This document shows, in pieces, positions 23,530-37,078 of a stretch of DNA of 64,000 nucleotides (positions are counted from its first letter, which is position 1; every line of letters starts with the position of its first letter). The translations under genes and the position numbers were made by a program. The stretch covers positions 248,001 to 312,000 of the forward strand of contig NW_020825362.1 of assembly GCF_003286085.1 (NCBI RefSeq), written 5' to 3'. Origin of the DNA: Drosophila persimilis. Its lineage: Eukaryota; Arthropoda; Insecta; Diptera; Drosophilidae. The notes beneath the pieces were generated by a model. The model saw nothing but the letters and a program-made list of their open reading frames with translations. It had not been told where the DNA came from and did no database searches.

Positions 23530-25230
23530 TACAGTAAATTGCATGTTTTAATGTTCCCACCTGATTTATTTTTAATTGATTTTACACTCAGTGATGGCAA
23601 ACAAAAATTAACTAAATTCTCAATATCCATCTGCATGACTAAGTCGCTCTTCTTTGGATTTAGGTTCAAGATCAAGATTAAAATATTACTTAACAGTCTT
23701 TGAGATGTTCTTCTCCGGCTATATCTTACGTGAAAAACCACCAATTTGTTGTATTAAATATTGTGTTATCTTTTATGCTAAATCGGAAAACTCTAAAAAT
23801 CGCATGGGAACCTGTGGGAATTCTTTGTACGAGTATAGTCATAAATTTGTTATAGCTTTTTTAATTCATTTTGCGTTATTTTTAGCGCTTTAACAATGTA
23901 TGAGCAGCGCGATTGTATTATAGGAATTGAGTGTTATTCGCGATAGGAATCAATCAATAAAATAAACTGAGTTCATTTGAGGGCAGAATTTTGAAATCTT
24001 TTGGAGGGATAAAATAATGTCGGGCATGCGTGCTGTGCTGAAATATTGATAAAGTAGTCATCTGTCGAGCCGGAACCGAAAAAGAGCAGTTCTTCGACTG
24101 CGATCGGAAATTCCCGCACTTGGGCCACCCGCTGGCACCTGTGCTGCATTGCCAATCAATCTGTAGGATTACTCATAATAGAATGCTTTACATTATGCCA
24201 CTCTCGGCTGCATCGCTCGCATGCCAATTGGCTCTGGACTAAAGCTCTGGCTTTTGGCAGCCTGGAGCCGGAATGCCAAGCATGCCGATTGGCCCGTTCT
24301 AAGGCGATTTAAGTAAGGCGATACTTAGTATAACTGCAAAATCAAACGATGCCGTCACATGGCACCCCCTCATACAGTCTTTCTGCGATAGTAGCTGTAA
24401 TCGCTCAATCAGGGGAGAGCTTTTACGATTCGTGCATACGAATGCAATGTCAATGTTAATCTTGATACGGATAGAGAGAGACAGAACAGAAGCAGCGGCA
24501 GCGCGGCGGCGGCGGCGGCCGCTTTGCAGCAGACCTTAGACAGCGGTTGGAGGCATCATAGCAGTTTGTTAAGTGATTCCCAATTGACATGTCAACTGGA
24601 TCCGTTTTAATTTCCCTTGATAAATGGCATTTTAAATTTTTGTTTCATTCGTCTAATTGAGTCACAAAATTCTTGGGACTGGACCAATGACAAATGCGGA
24701 GCAAGGCGCCAAAACGGCAGACAAACAAAGTGACCTCACACTCTCACACGCATTACGCGGTAGTTGTAATTGTATATTTCTAGCGGGCAATAAAGGAACA
24801 TAGATACACACAGCACATAGCATACTCTTACGACTATAATTTGCCTCCTTTTGACTCATCCGTTGAACGATTCCCATTCCATTAAAATGCTATTTTCGTA
24901 TAATTTTAGGTTTGAGTTCTATTATTACATGCACACATTTGGAAATTTTTATTGCGTTAGTGTTTAAATATGGGTCTGGGAAAATCGTGTCTCCCCCGAT
25001 CGACCGAGTTTGGTGATTTTTCCGGCTTGATTAATATATTTCAAAAGCGATTAAATTTGTGTTACCATCAAATTCCAAGTGAACCCCAAATGAAATGATC
25101 TCTATTCGCATTCGCATTCGAATTTGCAATCGCACTCGCACCGCTGTTCCGTTAGGGAGAGCTTGCAAGAGAACTACCGACGACCGACGCAACGCAGTGG
25201 GATCGGCCTGGGAGAGAGATAGATCGGACT
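23530..25230. other. Intergenic/regulatory DNA upstream of the two-clip protease
   Basis: No gene recognised. It includes a GCG-rich run near 24500-24525 and numerous short AT-rich tracts. Presumed to carry regulatory sequence of the downstream protease. Confidence 0.5.
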
Positions 25231-25233
25231 GCA

Positions 25234-25239
25234 TATAAA
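25234..25239 (+). promoter_or_regulatory. TATA box of the two-clip protease
   Basis: TATAAA, followed about 28 bp later by a TCAGAC initiator-like site near 25262. The predicted 5' leader is about 195 nt. Confidence 0.65.
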
Positions 25240-25456
25240 GCTCAGCTCAAGCGGCCGAGCTCTCAGACAACACGAAGACGCGACGCGATGCGAGCCGATG
25301 TTTTGGTCACGCAAGCTAACAAATTTAACAAATACAAATTATTATTAAACGAAGAAGCTTCGATTTTGATTTAAATTTCGATTCGAGAGACATTTCAGTC
25401 TGATAACGATCGTCCGAAAGTGAACAGTGAATAGTGAACGCCGCGAAGCTCTCGCC

Positions 25457-28445
25457 ATGAAGTCGGTGTTTGGTGCCAGTGCTGTTATTACACTCCTCTA
25501 CTTCCTCCTCCTTGGCGGGCCGTCCGCCTTCGCTCAATTTAACAATCAGCGCCGGCAAGGTAGTTACTCGTACTTGTACTCGTACTTAATTAGTAGAAAG
25601 CTTTCAGACCTGGCTACTACCTAATACACATATCTATCTATCATTTCTCATTTCTGTGGAACTTTTAACGATGTGATGTGAGCAAACAAACAACTAATCC
25701 GCGCCATCCCAAAACCAGTTCCATTAACAGCAACGAAAATCAGAATCAGTATCAGAATCCGAATTTAAACTAATCAAAACTCATAAAATGTTCAGCGAGT
25801 TTCAGCCAATTCGACTGGGAATAACTAAATTGGTCCAAATATTGATTTGATTATCCAAAGATACCCAAAGACACATATGTATGTATGAGTGTGAGAGAGT
25901 AGGCGCGGATACAAGTTCATGGCAAGTTCGTTGCTCAAGTCTTTCGATCCATTTCCACCTGTCGCACCGGTTAATAGGGCAATTTGTATGAACTGCACAA
26001 AATGGTTTCTTAAGTTATTTATTATAAATTTCGGCTCATCGCGTTCAAGTTCAATTCCAGTTCAATTTCGTGAAACCAGTCGCCAAGGTCGGACTCGGAC
26101 TCGGTCTCAAACTCAGACTCAAACTCAGATGTGGACGTGTGGACAGGTGGTTATTACCAGTGAGGCGTTTCCTTAGAGCTGCCTCGTCTCTGTCTTTGTT
26201 TACTTTTGCGTGGGGTTTTTTGTTCGAGTGTTTTGTGTTAATGATTAAGTGTGTAGATTGTTAGAAGTGTCAAAGTTTTTATTACTATATGTAAATCGTA
26301 GTGCAAAGAATCGGACTAAACTAACCCCACCCCTTGTCTTGGTATGCCTACAAAAAATTCGGAATATTCTTGATTTTAAAGGGGTTTTTATAAAAAAAAT
26401 TGCTGAGTTAAGTTTCGGTAATCTATCAATACTATAGTATAAAAGGCTATTGGGATTGAGACTCATATGAGCGTTGCTGGAATTGTTTACATCAGAACTA
26501 GATATATCATGTCTTTTTCGACTAACTTTACCTCACAGACACATTCGGTAGAAGTAACCTAAAAGTAACTAACTCATTGCTCCAATTATTTCCTACTAAA
26601 ATAACCATAGAAATGTTTAACAATTCAATGGTTTGTGTCATATTTTCAATCAGTCCCGCCCAAAGACTAACCCACAACTTGGCTCCCGATCTTCGTCTTT
26701 CGTCCTCTAATGTGGAACCTCTCCGTTGTGCCCTCTCTCTTCCAGTTCGTCAGAACTGCATCACTCCAGAGAACTACTATGGCAGCTGCGTGGCGCTTAG
26801 ATACTGCCCCCAGGTGGTGAACGTATTCCAGAGCACCAGCAGAGAGCGCGCTGAGCGCTATGTGATCGCCCTGCAACGCAGCTGTGGCACCCGCAACTTC
26901 AATGGGGATCCGGTGGTAGGGAGCACACACTCTTTCTCTCATTTCTCAACTTTTGCGGTTATGCTGAGCTTTGGCTTCTCTTGCTTCTCCCTCCCCGCAG
27001 CTGTGCTGTACTTCTCCGCAGAATAATCCACAGACCACAGAGCGGCCATCCAATCCCTTCTTTCCCAAAGAGCAACCGTTTGTGGGTCCTCAGCCGCCGC
27101 CAGATGTGCCCAATCGCAATCCCTTCCTGACCACGCAGCGACCACCCACCACCACCACAACGACGACAACGACGCGTGCTCCGGTTACCTCGGCAGCACC
27201 GCTGGTGGAGCTCCGTGGACCCGTATGCCGTGGACCGGACACCAAGCCCGGCAATTGCGTCGGTTAGTATTTCCGTGGAGTGTGTACCTCTCGACTGCCT
27301 CTAACCGTCTGCATTCCCGCATCAGATATCAAAAGCTGCCCTTTGTTGCTCAATCAACTGATTGCCAAGCAGAAGGATTCCACCTTCGTGAGCTTCCTGC
27401 AGGCCTCGCAGCGCATCTGCGGCAACGTAGGCTCCACGGTCTGCTGCCCCAATGGCCAGACGGCGACGAATGAGCCGGTAGTCACTCCCACAGTCAGCAC
27501 GGAGGATGTGCCCCGACGTCTGCCCAATGTGGAGGAGGGATGTGGCTACACTCTGAACACCTTCAAGAAGATCGTTGGCGGCGAGGTGAGTCGCAAGGGG
27601 GCCTGGCCCTGGATTGCACTCTTGGGCTACGATGATCCCTCCTCGTCGCCGTTCAAGTGCGGTGGCACTCTGATCACCGCCAGACATGTGCTCACAGCGG
27701 CCCACTGCATCCGTCAGGACCTGTAAGTGAAAGTTTGTCCTCTCTCCAGAGCTCTGTCCTAAAACTATCAATTGATTGCAGAATTTTCGTGCGACTGGGC
27801 GAACATGATCTCTCCACGGACACCGAGACGCGCCATGTGGACATTAATGTGATCCGAGTAGGTCTAATATATCCCGAGGTCTATACTTCTTATAACTGGA
27901 GTATTCTCTGCTTTCAGTATGTGTCCCATCCGGAGTACAATCGCCAAAATGGACGCAGCGACATTGCCATTCTGTATCTGGAGCGGAACGTGCAGTTCAC
28001 GGACAAGATCACCCCCATCTGCCTGCCCCACACGCCACAGCTGCGGGGCAAGTCCTATGTGGGCTACATGCCCTTCGTGGCTGGCTGGGGCAAGACCCAG
28101 GAAGGCGGGGAGTCGGCCACCGTGCTGAACGAGCTACAGATCCCCATCTTCGACAACGAGCAGTGCCGCGAGAGCTACGCCAAGCAGAAACGGTACTTCT
28201 CCGCCGACCAGTTCGACAGTGCGGTCGTGTGTGCTGGCGTCCTCACCGGCGGCAAGGACACCTGCCAGGGCGACTCCGGTGGCCCACTGATGATACCCGA
28301 GCCGTACCAGAACAGCGTGCGCTTCTATCTGATCGGCGTGGTCTCGTACGGCATTGGGTGTGCGAGGCCGGAGGTGCCCGGCGTCTACTCTAGCACCCAG
28401 TACTTCATGGACTGGATCATCGAGCGGGTCCAGGAGACGACCTGA
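25457..28445 (+). CDS. Secreted trypsin-like serine protease with two clip domains
   Basis: Exons 25457-25559, 26746-26915, 27001-27262, 27326-27722, 27782-27857 and 27918-28445 give 511 aa with all junctions in phase. A signal peptide (VITLLYFLLLGGPSAFA) is followed by clip 1 (NCITPENYYGSC to LCC), a Pro/Thr linker with a Thr run, clip 2 (VCRGPDTKPGNC to VCC) and a protease domain beginning KIVGGEV. The triad is His in TAAHC, Asp in SDIAIL and Ser in GDSGGP. Asp in DTCQGDS predicts cleavage after Lys/Arg. The zymogen Cys (EEGCGY) would tether the clip part after activation. Such enzymes act in Toll or melanisation cascades or in cuticle; the exact role is unknown. It may be the orthologue of CG1299. 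Confidence 0.9.
25560..26745 (+). other. Intron 1 of the two-clip protease
   Basis: Separates the signal-peptide exon from clip 1. It has a GTAGTT donor and a CTCTTCCAG acceptor. No embedded gene was recognised. Confidence 0.65.
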
Positions 28446-30135
28446 GATTGAGATGCCATCCACTTCTATCCATTGTATTTTTTTTCTACCTATGTAATAA
28501 GCTCTCCCCCAACTCGAAGTAAACTTCCTCTCAGATTCTGTAAGCGTAAAACTCTCGGAACTCGGGGAATTTCTGGCTTCTGGGCTGTGGGATCTGCGAT
28601 CGAGTGCAAATATTGACACTGGCCCTTTTGTCTTGGCCTTTGTTCTCATGACACCGCGGCGATGTCTAATCCCCGGGTCATGTGCCTGGACGCAGCGCGA
28701 TCCCCTTTGAGGGTTGTGCCTTGGCCTGACGCTTATGCTTATGCAAATCGAGGGCAAGACGCTTCATCGATCATGCTGGTAATGATCGCGTCTTGGGCCA
28801 CCCCTAGGAAGGGGTTATGTAAATGCGAGGATGCATGGATGCGAGGATGCCTGGACATGAACTGCATTGTAATTGCATTGAAAGAAGCCACAAGCGCGGA
28901 TTTGCATAACTGATCGCAGGCGCAGCGATGTCTTCAAGGTTCCTTCTATCGCCTGGGCGCCATCTCCGTCTCTCGCCGTACAAAAGGGGCAGAGCATCAG
29001 AACATCCCCTGCCCCAACTTAAGTCAACAGTAGAAACAGCAGATGAACAGAAATCAAATGCCAGACACAATGTAAGACGAATCCTTTTAGAAGTCAGAAC
29101 GCCTCCCGCGCATTTGTGGCCACATGGCTGGGGTTCTCGGTTGCTCGGGTCTTTTGTGTGCTGCATCCACATTGTGATTCCAATCGCATCTGGCAGATGA
29201 TTTAGTGCTGAACCGAGAGTTCATTAAACTGTCTTACATTCCCCTGATCTCATTCATCTCTTTAAAATTAAGTTTCAATCACAACAGCGAAAGTAAAGCA
29301 GAAGGGGCACTGATCCCTGATCTGATCATCATCATCATCATCAATAATGCCAACAAAATTTGCATCCCAAGAATCTCCTTCTCTTGTTTTTTTTTTTGCT
29401 AAATTTGCATACCTAAACCGCTTCGCGAAACCCCACCTCATATGCCACAAGGGTGTTAATATCATCATTACCCGATTCCCAGACAACAGACCAAATTTTC
29501 GCAAGGGTTTGCAAGGGTTTGCCTTTTGCGGTGTCAAGAGCTGCACAAAGGGTTTGCCCACAATCGCAAATGTAAACACGATCCGTCAATATCAATTGTG
29601 ATCAATGATAGCGATGATCTCTCAATTTGCAGTGATAGGCCGAAGGCCATTATAAGCCAATACATGATCGGAAAATTCTGCTGCTGCGCTGCTGGCTGCC
29701 CTGCCCCGTCGTCGTCGTGCAATGTGCTATCAGTGCTATATCGAGTGATATAATTAAAACCCTTATAAACCTGTATTGCGTGGCAACAATGCGTGCTAGT
29801 TAATGGGGATGGCTGTAACCATTATCCGTGATGCTAGCGGGGTTCTCTTTGATTCGAAAGAAATGAAAGATTTGTCTTATTCTGGTTAAACTTTACTAGA
29901 GTTTTATTTTCTTCTATATTACTAAATGATGCATTTATTACAGCAAGTATATTTTAGTATAGATCACAGAGATTACAAACTAATCATTCACTTAAGCAAC
30001 ATACTAAAAAAAATATTCCTCTTGGACGAATCTAACCTAATGGAATTGCACTTGAATTATAACGATTTATACATCTAAATCTGGCACTACAACAGAGGAT
30101 CGGAGGATCGGAGGATCGGATCTCTGTTTCTTCAG
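28446..30135. other. Convergent intergenic region (two-clip protease 3' end / nab 3' UTR)
   Basis: Non-coding. A GCAAGGGTTT unit is repeated at about 29499-29520. Sequence from about 29890 to 30135 is probably nab 3' UTR, with TTTATT (minus-strand AATAAA) near 29903 and 29936. A GGATCGGA triplicate lies just beyond the nab stop at 30098-30120. Confidence 0.5.
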
Positions 30136-33100
30136 CTAGGCTTCCGGGGAGGCGGCAGCGGCGGCCGCATTCCTTTTCAGGGCCAGAACTTCGTTCAGTG
30201 TGGGACTGAGGGCGAGGGCGGGATTGGCCACGGCTATGATGTTGTCCCCCGCAGCGGAGATGACCTGGACGCCGCTCAGAGTTGAGGGCGCGGAGACGGT
30301 GCCACTTAAGTCCACAGATTCGCAGGGCGTGGACGAGGCATCCATCTGGCGGGAGAGGGGCGACCGCTCACCTTCCAGACCATTGCAGGCCGTCTGTGGG
30401 GGGGAAGATGGGAGAGACAAATCGTTCTTTACTCGGGGTCTCCCTCCGCGGCGGACTGCACGCATAACGCTCCAACACATACTCACTGGCATTGGCGGGG
30501 AGCTGGAGGAGTTGCTGAAGGAGAACCGCGAGTCGTTGTCCTCAAAGTCGGCCGTCTTGCCCAGCCTGGATATGAACGATCACGACGAGTTTTAGTTCAA
30601 TTAGAAAAAAGGGATTTTACTCTCATACTCACGAGAACTTGGCGATCTCCGTAAGGTCGAATGGCGGCTTGGCGAACTTCTGGTACATGGCAAAGAGATT
30701 GTAGCGCGAGTCCTCCACAGCTTCCTTTTATGTATGGGTTATCAATGAGATCAAGGATTAAAGTCTCTGCAGGGGCTACAAAAATCGTACTACGAATTGA
30801 AGCTTGAAGCTAAGCGTGGCAAGAAGAGAGTTCTTGTGGAGTTTGTATGGCAAAAGGAAGAATAGACAATTGGATATTTCGTAGGACTCATTTATTTATT
30901 GACTCAACAGAGGAGGAGGTACAACAATCAATATATTGCAAAGGACTACCGACTAAATAACTTTTGGCTATATATAATCGATGCTTGACTATAGTAACTA
31001 AGCGTAAGGGGTTATTGGCAAGGCGAAAAGTGGGTGTTAAGTAAAAGCTCAAAGATCAACGTTACAAACAAAATACCAGAAGTATCTATAGTCAAAAAAC
31101 GCAACAATCTAATATAATACTGATTACTTTATAATAATACTAAGATAGTACGGATTTCTACCGATTGAAAGTTCTATTTACAAAGAGGGTTCCCCCATAA
31201 GAAGGGAGTGATATGGTATGGCTGAAAACCGATCCCAAAGCTATCCCAGATATTCTTAAAAGAACCTCTGGATTATATGTTAGTGTTAGTATTTGTGTTC
31301 TGCGGATCGCGAAAGCTGCAAAGCAAAGTTTTGGTTATCTCCCCGCCCCCAAGCTGGAAAGCTCCCCGAAAGCTGTTGGCTGAAGCTGAAGCACTGCACC
31401 AGGCGACGCACTTACGGCTCTACGGATTCAGTCTTCCTTACCCTGTTGAGGTCCATGGGCAGCTGTGCCGCCTCCGTGGAGGAGAGACGCTGCCGCTTGG
31501 GCGGCATCGATGCATCGCTCGACTCGCAGTCAACATCGCTGGGCACACAGCCCGAGCCCGAGCCAGAGCCAGAGCCCCGTGCTCCACCCGCACCATGGGC
31601 ACCCGGCAGCTGGGTGAGCAGTCCCCCGTAGCGGGCTATGCTCGCCGAGTGGCCGAATCCTGCATCCTTGACGATCTGCCGCGCCAGCGGGAAGAGCTCG
31701 TCGCGGCGGGTAAGCAACCAGATGGTCTGGGGATTGCGACAGAGCTGGGCGGCCGCCTCGTTGACGCACACCTCATGGAGCGTGAGGGGCTTCTCCGGGC
31801 GGCGCTTGCAGTCGAAGCGGCCGTAGATGGCCGAGTACTTACGGATCTCGTCCATGCGACGCGGATCGTGCTCGCTCATGGCTATCACCTGCTCCAGTTC
31901 GCGGGTGGTGCGCTTCCGGGTGGTCTGGGCGCGTGGCTCCCGCTGCGGCAGCTGGCGGCCGATCTTCTCCGCGCACATGGTGATGCGCTGGATCTGCATC
32001 TCGGTGAGGACCGGCGTCAGCTGGGGTGAGCTGGAGGAGACCTGGTGGGCTGTGCTAACCGAGACACAGGCCGCTGATCCTGGCATGCTGCTGGGATTGG
32101 CATTGGAATGTGTCTGGGGATTGGGATTGCTAGTCAGAGGTGTTGTGGAGGGCAGGACAATGGAGGGCAGGACGGGCACCGAGGTGCAACTAATTTGGGA
32201 TATTAAATGGGGGACCGTCGTGACCGCCGGCGCCGTCGCGGTCGCGGACACAACCGGACCAGGGGCCGGAACCGGGGCCGGCGAGGCCTGGAAGGAACCT
32301 GTTGCATTGAAGGAGGGAAATTTCTGGCGGGGCAGGGCAGGCGTGGTGTCCGGATTGAAGACCAGCGCTGGCTTGGGCGGTGTCTCACACAGACCTGGAA
32401 GCATCATCACCCGTTTAGTCAAGGATGCCAGGAGCTGGCTGGGAGGATCACTCTTACCCAGCTGCGGCATGAGGACGCCCTGGAACAGGCCGGGATTGTT
32501 GGCCCACTCATGCAGGGCCTTTTGCAGACGCCGCACGTGCAGGGGCTTGGATGCCATGCCCACCAAAGCCATGATCTCGAGAAACTCCTCCTCGCCGGCG
32601 TCGTACAGCTGCTGCACATCGTCACCGCCCATCTCGAGGAGCGTGTCGTAGTAGGCGAGAAGACTGGCCCGCTGGAGCACTCGGTACAGCTGCACCTCCG
32701 CCTCGTTGCCCGGCCGGGATGTGGTGATCACTGCAAAGACGCACAAGGAAGAGCAGAAAGGGAAAGGCTTGAAAACAGTTTTCAACCAAAAAACAGAAAA
32801 ACAGGAGGCAAAAAAAAATGATATTTATTAAGTTCTGGCCGGGGACGTTCTCACAATGTTCCGAGCCTATAAGAAAAAAATTTTAATTAAATCGCTTTTT
32901 TTCCTTAAAAAAAAAACTCGACGGACGTCTGGACCCTAACCTAACCCTTTTTAGGCAAGGCAAGAGGACAAGCGAGAACGAACGAACGAAAGAAAAAAAA
33001 GCACAGAAAAAGGATGAGGCAAGAGCCGAGGGAAGGGGAACGTGAGCTCGTCTCATCTGCATAACAGAAAGAGAGAGAGGGAAAGTGAGATATGCTGATT

Positions 33101-36100
33101 CAACCCTTTGGTCCCGAAGGATCTGATCCGATCCGATACGATGCGATGCGGTGCGAGTCGGCAAACTCGTTAGAAATGCGTCACGCATGCCCGCAGACCC
33201 CGCAGACCCCGCCGAGGATTTCCAGGATCATTTTAATCTCTCCTCATTTAATTTTTTCGGTTTTATCACTTTCGATTTTTAGCAAAAAAAATAATATAAT
33301 AAATAAAGAGAAAGAAGAGATGCGCGCCCAGGGGAAGGGGGATTCCTTAATTCCTTGAATTCCGTGTGAAATGTACAGAAAATGGAAGTTTTCTTGGGTT
33401 CTTGAGCGATTTATTGCCCTCGCATCCTAATGATTTCAAGATTCCCGGATCGCTGAGGCAGCAGTTACTGTTATGGCACCACAGTCCAAAATGGACGAGA
33501 CTGACGACACTGTCGCTGTAGATGATGATTATGTCAAATCGTAAATAATTATGTGAGAATATTTCAGTCGGCGACAGTCGCCACTGCCATCCAGGCAGAA
33601 GCCAGCGGCCAGCGGCCAGCAGCCAGAAGCAGCAGCAGCAGCAGCATCTTTAATTAATAGAAAAACGAGCTGCGGGCCAACTAAATTATAACAGAGCAGA
33701 AAAAGCCTCGTACATCGATTGCTGGCTGATTCTTCTGCTTCGTCTTTTACTGTTTTTTGCGACTCTGCGGACTCTCTGGGAGCAGAGGCGTCAGCAGTCA
33801 GCAGCACCAAGGTACAAGCGCATCCACCAACATGCGATGCGCTTTGCTCTTCTCACTTGCAGTCATTAACCCATCAAAGGGTCCATGGGGCTGTTACAAG
33901 TTATGGGTGTTTAGCAGGAAAGCAAAAATAATGAAACTTTATTTTCAGCGCTGATTGCATCGGTCGGAAACTGAACGGCTCTCGAAACTGAACACGCAAT
34001 TAGTGCTTGAAAGTTGATCAATAATTAGTCTAATGGATAACCAAGGTTAACTGGACTGTCCAAAATGCCTTCGAATAGTTGAAAGTGAAAGTGCTACATG
34101 TGCCATTGCTCTCATATCATTAAAAATCATTAACTTGCAGCTCTCATATTTAAACAAATCAACTACTGAACATCTAGAGTTTCCGCTCAAGGGTTAATGG
34201 ACAGAGCAGGCCACACTTCTAGTCTTTGCAGACCCCCCTCCCGACCCTTTCCAGTGTGGGTATTTAACACAGGCTTGCGTAAGTCGGGAGTCGGGAATCG
34301 GGAGTCGGGAGTCGGGAGTCTGTCTGGCTAGTCGTGTGAGGAAAGAAGAGGGACATATATACATTTGCAGCAATAAATAAATGAGACGTGATTTCAATAC
34401 ACAAATAATGTCACTGGCAACGGTGGAGGCCAGAGTGCTGCGGGGGGAAGGAATAACAGCCAGATCTTCTGGCAGGGAGTCAGGGAAGGAGAGAGACTCG
34501 AATAATCGGCAGCGCTGCTCCTGCGCAATGCGCGCTGCCTGCTGCAGAGAGAGCTCTGCTCTGCTCCTCTTCTTTTTCTCTTTCTGCTTCCACTTCAGAT
34601 TGTTGCTGATTTTTTATTTATTTAATTTGCGGGTTCGGTTCTGTTTTTTGTTGTTGTTGTTTCCTTCTGCTTCTGTTTCTGCTTGTGCTCTGCTCTTCAC
34701 TGTTGTTGCTGTTGCTTTTGTCATTTGCTAAATATGTTGTTTTTATGCGAACGGCAAATGGTAAAAATGGACAAAAAATTAACTGCAGTAACTTTTTAGT
34801 TGGCACTTGGAAGCAATAATGACATTCGACGCCACATACCAAGCAGCTGCCCAGAAGGAGTGGGCACCAGCACCAGGAATAGGGACCAGACCAGGAACCA
34901 GGGACCAGGGACCATGGGCCAGACAGAATATGCGTCTGGTCTGACTGTGTGTTTGTTTGTGTTTGTGTTTGTATGTGCGTGGAGCAGTCAATCGTGCGAT
35001 CGCCTTCGATTATGGGCAAAAAGTAGACGCCGGGACAAACAGAAAAGCAACAGCCAGCCGCAGACTTTGACTTCAAGCTGGTGCTGGAGTTGGACCTGGA
35101 GCTGGACCTGGGGACCTGGGACCTGTGCCTGGGGCCGCCTCCCTCCTCAGATGGCATTGGCAATGGGCAAGTAACCGAAACTATTTCTCATATACAACGA
35201 TAAATTAAAAGCCAACTTTTTAAACGACCAAATTCTTGTCGATCAAAATTCCATTGGTGGCAATAACTTGGCTGGTACGAGTACGTGCCAATGGCCCGAT
35301 GATGGCCAGCCAGCCGACGGAGGACCCAAAGCCAGACCCCAGACCCCAGGCCAAACCATACCAAACCAAAGCGAACCATAACCATAACCTGGCGACATCT
35401 TTGACAGAGCCAGAGGCGGGAAACGTATTCTGCAATCAGCATTTTCCAGCGAGAAGAGAACGCGTCTCGTTGGCTGAATCTGGGGATCGGAATAGGGGTG
35501 GGGTTCGCAGTCTGCGTCTGCGTCTGAGTCTGAGAGAGATCTTTGCTACCCGCAATGTTTGGGGTGAGTTTTTTCTTAGGTTTTTTTTTCTTGTACTTTT
35601 TCTATACAACTATTGTGTGTCACCCCTAAGGCAGGGCCTATCATCATGAAGTTGATCTAACGGCTGCCACTGGCAAGCTGCATTACCTGGCTCTGAGTCG
35701 ATCTCATTGGATGACGACTGCCATTGCTACCTGGGAGCAGATCAGAAGAGAAAGAAAGAACTTTGAGCAGACACATATGCTAAGCAGACACCCCGAGCGC
35801 TAGGCAGCAGCACCAAGGAAGTGGAAACCGGAACTCAATCCGCGATTCTTTCTACAATTGCCTCGGAAATAAATAATGGCTGAGCGCAGAGGTAACTTTT
35901 TTTGTCTTTTGCTGCGGCCTCTATTGTTAAGCAGGCCCAAGGTCCGTTAGGGCAAGGGACAAGCTTCTTCTGGGGTTCTCCTCAGTTTCCGTTACATAAC
36001 AGAACGCAACACCGAACAATGGACTGCGAGGCGAAGCTCGAAAAAGAGCGCGAAAATTTCAGCATGTGCCCTCAGGGAAGTTTAGTGATGGATTCCCAAA

Positions 36101-37078
36101 GGAAAATACTATAGAAACCATAGATAAGGACATCACCATACATAAGGAAAAGGACATCTGCAAGGCAGAATAGTTCTTATGAGGCTCTTCTTAAATCCTT
36201 AAATTGGTAGAGCTGAACCTTAATCTTCGGCAAGCTAAAATTAGTGATTTTCATTGAGAAAAAACTATGAAAAAATCAGAAATAACAAGGACCAAGGACA
36301 TCTGCATATCGCATAAGTGACATTTTTTTCGAAACTGACTTTATATTTCGCAGAAAGGGGGTCGAAATGGCTGGCATGAAAATGGTGGATGATTTTAGTT
36401 GAAAGCATTTTGGAAGTAACTAAACGTATTGTATTTATTACTCATGAAAAGGGGTCAACGACTGGCTTATAAGCACGGAAATCTTTAATTTGGCCAGCAC
36501 TCCCACATATCCTTTAGTAATTTAGTAAACAAAAATCAGTTTCCTCTAAAGGTGTATCTGTATTGCCAACAAACCCTTTAAGATAATCTAGATACGAGTA
36601 TCCCAAATTTCGGATATCCCCTCTGTCTAATCAAGAACTTAAAATTATCAAACGCAATCTATATAATTATTGGGGAATCTCTTCCATTCCACTTACTTGT
36701 TCCATTCGCATTCCTCCCGAAGATCTTGCCCTGCGGACTCAGAATGGGGCTGGAGGATGCCGACGGGGCGCCGGAGAGGGAGCGCTGACCCTCGGACAGA
36801 CCGCTGGCCAGTGACAGGTTGTAGAGATCCTCCTGCTTGGCGGCCTCCAGGCTGGTGGTCAGCAGCTGCGACTGCGTGACGTGGGTGGTGGGTGTGGCAG
36901 AGGCGGAGGTGGAGGTGGAGGCTGGAGCCAAACTCAGACTCGCGCTGGATGCTGGCTGACTGTGGCTGTGACTGTGCTGACTCTTGCTGCTCGTACTGGC
37001 AGCAGGCGAGGGGGTGGACACCACCACCGTAGACGAAGTTGTGGTCGGCGTGGAGGGCGAATTGGCATTGGCCTCCAT
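30136..37078 (-). CDS. nab: nab, NGFI-A-binding-protein-type transcriptional co-regulator
   Basis: NAB proteins bind EGR-type zinc-finger factors and modulate transcription; fly Nab also works with Rotund and Squeeze in wing and neurons. Exons on the minus strand, 5' to 3': 37078-36697, 32730-31442, 30724-30633, 30565-30487 and 30393-30136, for 699 aa. Exon 1 is a Ser/Thr-rich low-complexity N-terminus. Exon 2 opens with the NCD1 fold (EAEVQLYRVLQRASLLAYYD... to VLMPQLGK), then a Pro/Thr/Ser linker and an NCD2-like block (MQIQRITMCAEKIGRQL... ICGRFDCKRR-type region to YGGLLTQLPG). The C-terminal exons carry EAVEDSRYNLFAMYQKFAKP and an Ala-rich end. The acceptor before 30724 is pyrimidine-poor but in phase. 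The first intron is about 4 kb. Confidence 0.9.
32731..36696 (-). other. nab intron 1
   Basis: About 4 kb of non-coding DNA. It includes a tandem GGGAGTC-type repeat at 34282-34320, CAG runs near 33630 and GA/CT-rich stretches. Probably carries nab enhancers. No exon of another gene was recognised on either strand. Confidence 0.6.

Noticed and set aside
31277..32821. Long plus-strand ORFs antisense to nab exon 2
   Set aside because: They lie opposite a GC-rich coding exon with a clear NCD1 domain. They have no family resemblance or splice support and are shadow frames of nab.
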